From contig JAQXFF010000071.1 of assembly GCA_029250425.1 (NCBI GenBank), positions 1-8,118 on the forward strand: DNA of 8,118 nucleotides, written 5' to 3'. This stretch comes from Candidatus Thalassarchaeaceae archaeon. Its GTDB lineage: Archaea; Thermoplasmatota; Poseidoniia; Poseidoniales; Thalassarchaeaceae. Positions 1-4,877 of the stretch are shown one piece after another. A program made the translations under genes and the position numbers. Within the stretch, counting starts at the first letter, position 1. The number at the start of each line of letters is the position of its first letter. The notes under the pieces were generated by a model that saw nothing but the letters and a program-made list of their open reading frames with translations, did not search any database and was not told where the DNA came from.

Positions 1-1754
1 GATTTGAAGATGAGAATGCATTCTCTGCATGGGTAATCAACAACACAGAGATTGGATGCTGCGCGTATGATCGTAGCGAAATGACAGCCTCGAACATTTC
101 GATTTCTGTATTTTTTGACGGACCTGTTTGGGGTTGGGACATCAGTGCTGAACTTGTCGGCCAAGGCGATGGCCGAAGCACTCGATTACTCTGGATTCCA
201 ATCACTGGATCTGTAGAAGATCACACCGACCTTCGTATCACGCTACCAGAACCACATGAAATTCGGTACTCACCTCAAAACGAATACATCAGTGGCCTTC
301 CCGATGATTTTGTCATTCATCGTGGTGACATCCCTGTCACAGGCAATGCAACCATTGCACTTGGTACCAATGTTGCCCCCGTTGTAGCATTCCATGCAAA
401 TAACGGGCAACTCCCTTGGCTTCCTTACAGCCAACTGTCAGAAATTATCTCTGATTGCACAGATTCATCGATTACTGAACCTACAAATCGGTTTATCCTA
501 CGTGAGGGGAATACAACTTTACTCGATTGGTCGCAATCATCCACCCTGATCATTGATGCAATGTTCCTCAATTTGTCTGTGGGTACATGGTTGAATTTGA
601 CATTGGAATGCACTGATCCACAAGGCCTGATGGGCAATGAATCCATGGATATTTACATCGATGGCGTGCAACCCACTCGTTCATTGCAAATGCAATATCT
701 TCATCCTAATGATGCCAACCCTGTCGATGTTAATTATGGCAATCAATCCATTTCAATTCCTTCTGGCGCTGTACTTTCAGGTGCGGTTCAAGCCGGCGAT
801 GATTCGGCCCCACCTGTCGATATTGAATGGATTAGTAACAAGAGTAGTGGTTGGATTCATTTGGGTATAGGCAATCATGCATGGAATGACATTTTTGTGC
901 AGGGCCCTCATGTCAATGGCCAACATTTGAGTATCGAAGATCGCCATCAAGAAAAGCCCCTTACAGTTTACAGTTTACAGCTCAACATATCTGATGCCGC
1001 GGGGAATGTTCTAACTCAAAATTGGGATGTCACTGTAACAGACCGCACAAGTCCCACACCACGACCCGCCCTCAGTATCGATGGGAATTACTACGGAGAC
1101 TTGAATCATCCAATTGAAGGAGGTTCACCCATCGATGTCAGTATGAATGAATCATGGGATGATATTGATGCAATCAATCAACTTACTTGGACCGTGGAGT
1201 TGAATGGAGAAACTCTGAATCTCACAACATGGAATGAAATCCAATCCTTCACGCTACCTGAATTGATGGCGGGACGACATACGTTAATTGTCAATGCAAC
1301 CGACTTATCAGGCAATACAGGAACTCATTCAATGATGTTCGTTGTTGAACCTCCAATTGGAGCAATGTATCGAATTACAGAAGTTGTCAAAGTTGGCAAT
1401 GGTGGACCTGGAGAACAGGGGGCATTGGATGTCACAATCGCCAATGATGGCCAAGGTGAATCTTATTTCCGATTGTGCTACCTATCAGATTGTACCGCAC
1501 AATTCAGGGCGGTAGAAGCCAGCGCGGATGGTCCTGGCGAAATGACACACCGAATCCCAGTGACTGAATGGGCAACAGGTGAGATCAATATTCGAATCGA
1601 ATATCCGGATAACACGACCAGTGAATATCAAACTGGATTGAATATTGATTCAGAAATGACCCCTTTGATGTGGATTCTACTTGCCATACCGCCTCTTGCG
1701 GGTGTGGTGGCATTGAGATATCTGAAGAAGCAACCCGAAGATGAGGAATCGTAA
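1..1754 (+). CDS. Large secreted surface protein with tandem Ig-like domains and C-terminal membrane anchor (5' end missing)
   Basis: The reading frame is open from the first complete codon (position 3) to a TAA at 1752-1754, so the gene begins outside the window; 583 residues are visible. The ATG at 81 is an internal methionine, not the start. Three modules end in a similar motif, [C/S/A]-[T/S]-D-x-x-G followed by beta-strand-like sequence, at about residues 203-225, 329-352 and 433-451 (numbered from position 3). Two of these ends run into a D-x-x-x-P-T type linker, as expected for tandem Ig/PKD-like domains. A fourth beta-rich, CARDB-like module spans about 454-551. One hydrophobic helix (about 554-572) is followed by KK and an acidic tail, which puts the bulk outside the cell. 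There are more than a dozen N-x-S/T sequons (for example NNT, NLS, NLT, NES, NQS), consistent with archaeal N-glycosylation. A role as a surface or adhesin-like protein is inferred; ligand and exact family are not recognised. It is followed 41 nt later by the next + strand gene. Confidence 0.8.
   Translation, partial: FEDENAFSAWVINNTEIGCCAYDRSEMTASNISISVFFDGPVWGWDISAELVGQGDGRSTRLLWIPITGSVEDHTDLRITLPEPHEIRYSPQNEYISGLPDDFVIHRGDIPVTGNATIALGTNVAPVVAFHANNGQLPWLPYSQLSEIISDCTDSSITEPTNRFILREGNTTLLDWSQSSTLIIDAMFLNLSVGTWLNLTLECTDPQGLMGNESMDIYIDGVQPTRSLQMQYLHPNDANPVDVNYGNQSISIPSGAVLSGAVQAGDDSAPPVDIEWISNKSSGWIHLGIGNHAWNDIFVQGPHVNGQHLSIEDRHQEKPLTVYSLQLNISDAAGNVLTQNWDVTVTDRTSPTPRPALSIDGNYYGDLNHPIEGGSPIDVSMNESWDDIDAINQLTWTVELNGETLNLTTWNEIQSFTLPELMAGRHTLIVNATDLSGNTGTHSMMFVVEPPIGAMYRITEVVKVGNGGPGEQGALDVTIANDGQGESYFRLCYLSDCTAQFRAVEASADGPGEMTHRIPVTEWATGEINIRIEYPDNTTSEYQTGLNIDSEMTPLMWILLAIPPLAGVVALRYLKKQPEDEES
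961..980 (+). repeat. Short 7-bp tandem repeat inside the surface protein gene
   Basis: TTACAGT is repeated back to back: 961-967, 968-974, and a third copy lacking the final base at 975-980. The unit is not a multiple of three, so gain or loss of a copy would shift the frame of the surface-protein gene. Confidence 0.6.
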
Positions 1755-1760
1755 CAGGGC

Positions 1761-1771
1761 ATCTATCTTAG
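1761..1771 (+). promoter_or_regulatory. Weak TATA-like element upstream of the six-helix membrane protein gene
   Basis: An A/T-rich stretch (ATCTATCTTAG) is centred about 30 nt before the ATG at 1796. That is the distance expected of an archaeal TATA box if the transcript were leaderless or nearly so. The match to the TTTATA-type consensus is poor and no clear BRE is visible, so this is tentative. Its main support is the absence of a ribosome binding site at the ATG. Confidence 0.22.
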
Positions 1772-1781
1772 AGGTAGGCTG

Positions 1782-1798
1782 CATCGCCGAAGGCGATG
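1782..1798 (+). other. Perfect 7-bp hairpin overlapping a start codon
   Basis: CATCGCC-GAA-GGCGATG forms seven uninterrupted pairs around a three-base loop, and the last three bases are the ATG of the following gene. It lies between the two + strand genes. It is not followed by a T run, so it is not a typical terminator. It could mask the start codon on read-through transcripts from the upstream gene. Coincidence is possible with a stem this short. Confidence 0.5.
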
Positions 1799-3535
1799 GA
1801 ACACAGCGAATCGCCCTCAGCCCTCATCGATACAGAGATTGCTGAACAAAAGGCACGACTGACGGGTCTAGCATTGGCTTGTGCTTTGGCCACCATCGCA
1901 ACCGCCGCATGGTACATGTGGCCAGCACTGGATGGTGATGCCATCCTCTTTGATCGTCTGGGTACAGTTGGGTTACTACTTGCAGCCTCTCTATTGCTGC
2001 AGGATTTGGTTGACCCTGACGCACGTGCGCGAGGGCGATTGGGTGCAGTGAGTTGCCTTGCATGGCCCGCCATCGCGGTCCTGGGTGTTGAAGCCATTAC
2101 CACGACCGGCTCTGTCCAAATTGGACATGGATTGATGTTTGTCGTATCTGGAACTTGTTTATTCGCTTCACGTGAATTACTTCGAGGGAACTTGAATGCA
2201 CAGCGATTTCGCGGCATCATGACATTAGGCGGTTCAACAATTGGTGGAGCTATTATGCTGTCATCCCAGTTTGAACAAGAACCGATGATTGCTGCATCTG
2301 TGATTCTAGGTTTGGGAGTGATTTCAGTCGCCATGGATATGTTTAGCGGTGATGAAGATCGAGCCGAACGTAAGCGCTTTGGAAAAACTCTGGATGATTT
2401 GGAAAATCGTATTTTAAAAATGCAGGCCAATGGTGTCAGTCTCGATCAAGCCTCAAGTCTTTGTCGGAATGCATCTGAAGTAGGTTACAAAAATCCTGAA
2501 ATGGGGTTCTCAATTTTAGATGAAGTTGAAGAGAACATTGAGCGCACACTGGCTTTAGCTGAGGATATTTCTGAAATTCGAGATGTTTGCGCATCGGCTG
2601 TAGAACAAGCCGCTGAAATTGCTTCGACCGCAAAGAAGCCACAACGCAGTTTGGATGCTGGTGATCGAGAGCGTGACCTTGGCAGTCTACGAGAGGCTGA
2701 AATGTTGTATCGACGGGCCAAGAAACTCGCACTGAATATCATTGATCATTGGAATGCCGCTGAGGATCAGATTGCCGCCTCAAGCCTATTGATTGCAGAA
2801 CTTGAAGGAAGTCAACATCAACAATTACACGAATTATTAATCCAAGCCAAAGAAGCACTTGCCAAGGAAGATTGTGTCTTGGCATTGGAAATTGCCGAAA
2901 CCATTCCAGACCATGTGGCCAATCTTGGTGAAGCCAGTGAAGGAGCTGAAGAAGCGTATGATGAGGCTGTGAAAATCATGGAAGAGAGTGAAGGTCTTGA
3001 TCTCAAATTATGGAATGATCGTCTTGAGAATGCGAAGCAACATCTTGACGCAGGTGAGTTCAGTTTGGCACGCGGCGTATCGGATGGTATCCTTCGTGAG
3101 GTTCGCAAAGAACGTGAAGCAATGGGCGATGTTCAGCGGGCATTGCGGCAGAAGAAGACACTCAAGGAACGCTGGAAAGGGCGTGCTGATGCGGATGAAT
3201 GGAATGAACGGTTGAAGGATGTGACTTCAGCCTCCAAGCGTAAATCTTGGTCACATGCAGGTGCGCTTCTTGAGAGGTTGGCAGCTGATCTTGATACATT
3301 GGATGCTGCGAGTGGTGATGCAGAAGAGTTACTCACCTATGTGCAAAATGAATGGATTGCACTACGCAAGAAATTGGAAGCACGTGGCATCAAAGCGATT
3401 GATGGTGAACGCGCAGCTTGTGAGAAAGCTGTTGGAGACGCCAAGGCTGCATTTGACGAAGGTCGACTGGAAGCGACGCTCAACGCTTTGGGTGAAGCCG
3501 ATGGATTGATGGAAAAATTACGGCGTCGAGTTTAA
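1796..3535 (+). CDS. Six-helix membrane protein with long cytoplasmic helical-repeat (TPR/coiled-coil-like) domain
   Basis: The protein has 579 residues; I do not recognise a named family. Six hydrophobic segments lie at about 23-44, 50-71, 82-102, 108-127, 139-157 and 164-183. The rest (about 185-579) is charged, Ala/Glu/Leu-rich and almost certainly all-helical. It contains a recurring unit of the form A-x-x-x-L-x-x-[G/E]-[E/D/R]-x-x-x-A-x-x-x at about 351-370, 413-434, 479-500 and 547-573. The spacing of about 65-70 residues suggests degenerate helical hairpins (TPR-like) or an antiparallel coiled coil. The C-terminus is basic (KLRRRV). The ATG at 1796 is the only start candidate after the in-frame TAG at 1775-1777. 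No convincing Shine-Dalgarno precedes it, and the ATG lies in the 3' arm of a small hairpin. The six-helix-in, large-cytoplasmic-domain design would suit a scaffold or sensor at the inner membrane face. That role is inference, as is cotranscription with the upstream surface-protein gene. Confidence 0.8.
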   Translation: MEHSESPSALIDTEIAEQKARLTGLALACALATIATAAWYMWPALDGDAILFDRLGTVGLLLAASLLLQDLVDPDARARGRLGAVSCLAWPAIAVLGVEAITTTGSVQIGHGLMFVVSGTCLFASRELLRGNLNAQRFRGIMTLGGSTIGGAIMLSSQFEQEPMIAASVILGLGVISVAMDMFSGDEDRAERKRFGKTLDDLENRILKMQANGVSLDQASSLCRNASEVGYKNPEMGFSILDEVEENIERTLALAEDISEIRDVCASAVEQAAEIASTAKKPQRSLDAGDRERDLGSLREAEMLYRRAKKLALNIIDHWNAAEDQIAASSLLIAELEGSQHQQLHELLIQAKEALAKEDCVLALEIAETIPDHVANLGEASEGAEEAYDEAVKIMEESEGLDLKLWNDRLENAKQHLDAGEFSLARGVSDGILREVRKEREAMGDVQRALRQKKTLKERWKGRADADEWNERLKDVTSASKRKSWSHAGALLERLAADLDTLDAASGDAEELLTYVQNEWIALRKKLEARGIKAIDGERAACEKAVGDAKAAFDEGRLEATLNALGEADGLMEKLRRRV

Positions 3536-3537
3536 CC

Positions 3538-3562
3538 AATGGTCCACAATGAGGTGGCCATT
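3538..3562. terminator. Bulged stem-loop between convergent genes (candidate shared 3'-end element)
   Basis: The 42-bp gap between the two convergent stop codons contains a stem of nine pairs. Arm 3538-3547 (AATGG, bulged T, CCAC) pairs with 3554-3562 (GTGGCCATT) around a six-base loop. A second inverted repeat, AACCAAT at 3534-3540 and ATTGGTT at 3580-3586, brackets it and includes or touches both stop codons. The symmetry means it would fold in transcripts from either strand. Archaeal termination depends mainly on T-rich tracts, and only a short TTT follows on the + strand, so the role could be transcript-end protection rather than termination. Confidence 0.4.
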
Positions 3563-3577
3563 TCGAACCTATGAAAA

Positions 3578-3844
3578 TTATTGGTTGGGGGAAAATATCG
3601 CTAGTAGCGCTGCAATCATCCAAACAAGTTCTAGAATTACAAATGCCCATTCACCAGTATGTAGTGCTCTAATGCCCAAAATTGCTGAGCCTACAGCCAT
3701 TAAAGTGAGATATTTCAAACCACGACTATTGAGATGTCCCCTGGTTTCTAAAACAAAAGCGATTAAAATACAAAGCATTCCAATAAAAGATGCCAAATTG
3801 GTAATGGGTTCAAGGCTAGAAAAGGCAATGGTAGAGTCGGTCAT
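3578..3844 (-). CDS. Small membrane protein, CBU_0592-like family
   Basis: The protein has 88 residues from the ATG at 3844. Three hydrophobic segments are visible: NLASFIGMLCILIAFVLE, YLTLMAVGSAILGIRAL and FVILELVWMIAALLAIF. The order of features matches the small CBU_0592-like membrane protein family. These are a G-x-L-x-x-L-x-A helix, a short polar turn with G and S-R, a Y-x-x-x-x-x-x-G-S helix, a short H-x-G-[E/A] turn, and a final helix with x-x-W-x-x-I-A. The family's biochemical role is unknown. An in-frame TTG at 3871 would add nine polar residues; the ATG is preferred because an A/T-rich promoter-like element lies about 30 nt upstream, which fits a leaderless start. The gene converges on the helical-repeat gene with 42 nt between stops. 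It follows the pilus operon on the same strand but is separated by 134 bp, so it is probably a separate unit. Confidence 0.68.
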   Translation of the reverse strand: MTDSTIAFSSLEPITNLASFIGMLCILIAFVLETRGHLNSRGLKYLTLMAVGSAILGIRALHTGEWAFVILELVWMIAALLAIFSPNQ

Positions 3845-3870
3845 CGATTCGTTGTCACAATCTCTTCTCA

Positions 3871-3878
3871 ATTATTTT
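3871..3878 (-). promoter_or_regulatory. Candidate TATA box for the small membrane protein gene
   Basis: On the minus strand this reads AAAATAAT, preceded by the purine-rich CAGAA as a possible BRE. It is centred about 30 nt upstream of the ATG at 3844. The position is right for an archaeal promoter giving a leaderless or very short-leader transcript, and no Shine-Dalgarno is seen directly before that ATG. Confidence 0.38.
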
Positions 3879-3890
3879 TCTGCTGAAAAC

Positions 3891-3945
3891 TGAACTTTCA
3901 AGTCAGTGTTGGACATTTTACTTCAGCCCAGTGAACTTTTCAAGT
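3891..3945. repeat. Pair of near-identical 13/14-bp direct repeats with internal dyad
   Basis: TGAACTTTCAAGT (3891-3903) recurs as TGAACTTTTCAAGT (3932-3945), differing by one extra T. The starts are 41 bp apart, close to four helical turns. Each copy contains an ACTT...AAGT dyad. The pair lies between the stop of pilin-like protein B and the promoter of the small membrane protein gene. The position is suitable for a transcription factor binding upstream of that promoter. Regulatory function is inferred from position and duplication only. Confidence 0.4.
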
Positions 3946-3978
3946 ATAGCGAATCGAGCAGCCCACTGCAACCCTCTA

Positions 3979-4413
3979 TCATGAGAATGTTACAGTTGCT
4001 TCTAGAGTGACCTGAAGCCTTGCATGGCTGTCGGCAATACCGGCACTTGCTGTAACAACTCGATTGGGTCCTGTGCCTGTCACAGTGATGTCTGAAAGAA
4101 TAATCTCGACACCACGTGCTTCACCGTGCCGCATCAAATCATCTGCAACTGATTGAGCTGCTGCAGTTATGGCTTCAGTTTCATTTGAACCTGCATCAAA
4201 CAGCACAAAAGAGCGATTTTCCATCAAAGGTTGCCATACGGCCAAGGTTTCAGCACTGGCATCCAAAACCGCATCCTCCTGTGCATCGTAAGGTTCCCCC
4301 AAACTTGCGGTTCGAACCGTGTTGAGAGACATTGTCAAAAGTGCAAACATGAGAATGAGGCCCGTCATTAAGAGCATCTGCCCCCCCTCATCATTCACGA
4401 AGTTTCTACGCAT
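3979..4413 (-). CDS. Pilin-like protein B (class III signal; DUF7261-like N-terminus)
   Basis: The protein has 144 residues. The start is the ATG at 4413, which overlaps the TGA of the preceding gene by one base (TGATG). It is set by a strong GGAGGTG seven bases upstream (4421-4427). The N-terminus has basic residues (MRRNF), then NDEGG, then Q-M-L-L followed by a single hydrophobic helix (about 13-32). That is the layout of an archaeal prepilin cleaved by a PibD/ArlK-type peptidase, here probably between G11 and Q12. The GGQMLLM...N-T-x-R-T...E pattern resembles the euryarchaeal DUF7261 pilin-like group; this assignment is by eye. The C-terminal half is predicted beta-rich (IILSDITVTGTG, RVVTASAGIA, RLQVTLEATVTFS), as in pilin heads, and it has no cysteines. 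It is likely a structural or minor subunit of the filament built by the upstream ATPase and platform proteins. A run of seven G bases covers the codons at the predicted cleavage site. Confidence 0.75.
   Translation of the reverse strand: MRRNFVNDEGGQMLLMTGLILMFALLTMSLNTVRTASLGEPYDAQEDAVLDASAETLAVWQPLMENRSFVLFDAGSNETEAITAAAQSVADDLMRHGEARGVEIILSDITVTGTGPNRVVTASAGIADSHARLQVTLEATVTFS
4381..4387. repeat. G7 homopolymer at the prepilin cleavage site of pilin-like protein B
   Basis: There are seven consecutive C on the + strand, equal to seven G on the coding strand. They cover the last base of Glu9 and both Gly codons (10-11) immediately before the predicted cleavage at Gln12. It is the longest G/C run that I noticed in the window. 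Confidence 0.7.
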
Positions 4414-4874
4414 CAAGCACCACCTCCTGTGTGCCAAACTTGTAGACTGACCGTCCATACATGCCCACCTTCATGGGCCAAGTGATGAATGGTCAGTGAC
4501 CTTCCTTCAGGTTCTGATGTCGTCCCATGGGGTTCCAATGGGCCGGCATCCAAAGCCAACCAGCAATTTCCCCGGATGGAAGCGGACAATGAATCCAGCA
4601 TGGCTTGGCAGGTTGTATCCTCATCACCGGTAGCCAGCATTTCAACCAACATGGATGAATGATTTGTATCATCCAATGCTGTGGCTCCAGCAAGACTGTC
4701 ATAAGCGTCTTCTGCCGCCAAATCCAGAATCCCATCGCTGGCCGGAGATGTCGGGTCAGGTACCTTCAGTTGGAGAATGAAGGTTGCCGTCATGAAAAAT
4801 AGCCAGAAAAGTGTAATCATCTCAAGAATGTGAACTTGAGCAGATTCATCAAAGCTTTCGCGTCGCGAAAACAT
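4413..4874 (-). CDS. Pilin-like protein A (class III signal; DUF7288-like N-terminus)
   Basis: The protein has 153 residues. It begins MFSRRESFDESAQ-V-H-I-L-E, followed by one hydrophobic helix (about 16-37). The charged leader ending in S-A-Q and the following x-H-x-L-E closely resemble the [G/A]-Q-A-H-T-L-E start of haloarchaeal DUF7288 proteins, which sit beside pilus ATPase and PilC genes. The similarity is noted by eye, not searched. Cleavage would be expected before Q13, leaving an acidic residue near the mature N-terminus as in type IV pilins. The remainder, about 115 residues, is an outer-face domain with two cysteines (C89 and C104) that could form a disulfide, and a His-rich stretch (IHHLAHEGGH, about 129-138). 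The start lies three bases after the stop of platform protein 2 and has a GGAGGT site at 4881-4886. It is probably a filament subunit or a pseudopilin that primes assembly. Confidence 0.75.
   Translation of the reverse strand: MFSRRESFDESAQVHILEMITLFWLFFMTATFILQLKVPDPTSPASDGILDLAAEDAYDSLAGATALDDTNHSSMLVEMLATGDEDTTCQAMLDSLSASIRGNCWLALDAGPLEPHGTTSEPEGRSLTIHHLAHEGGHVWTVSLQVWHTGGGA
4421..4427 (-). promoter_or_regulatory. Strong Shine-Dalgarno that fixes the start of pilin-like protein B
   Basis: The minus strand reads GGAGGTG, seven bases before the ATG at 4413. It lies inside the last codons of pilin-like protein A, so the two genes are translationally coupled. This rules out the longer ATG at 4458, which would create a 46-bp overlap. 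Confidence 0.8.
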
Positions 4875-4877
4875 GGA

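Larger units (their letters stand above)
3845..3978. other. 134-bp gene-free spacer between pilus operon and small membrane protein gene
   Basis: This is the longest gap without a gene in the window. It contains the duplicated TGAACTTT(T)CAAGT element and an A/T-rich TATA-like sequence. The pilus operon enters it from the right, but no strong hairpin with a T tract is evident after the TGA of pilin-like protein B (3981-3979). The operon transcript end therefore cannot be placed. Confidence 0.6.

Noticed and set aside
81..83. ATG at 81 as the start of the surface protein
   Set aside because: The frame is open to the left edge with similar sequence (including a sequon) upstream, and the encoded protein has no signal peptide at that methionine.
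1768..2430. 220-residue minus-strand open frame opposite the six-helix membrane protein gene
   Set aside because: Its composition (Ser/Arg/Pro-rich, no hydrophobic or domain pattern) is that of an antisense shadow, and the + strand frame is clearly real over the same bases.
3845..3871. TTG start at 3871 for the small membrane protein
   Set aside because: It adds nine polar residues not expected in the family and falls inside the candidate TATA region; the ATG at 3844 fits better. It is not strictly excluded.
3549..3893. 114-residue + strand open frame in the convergent region
   Set aside because: It overlaps the minus-strand small membrane protein, whose three helices and family-like pattern are far more convincing.
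4414..4458. Upstream ATG at 4458 for pilin-like protein B
   Set aside because: It would overlap pilin-like protein A by 46 bp and place 15 non-signal residues before the prepilin leader. The ATG at 4413 has a strong GGAGGTG seven bases upstream.
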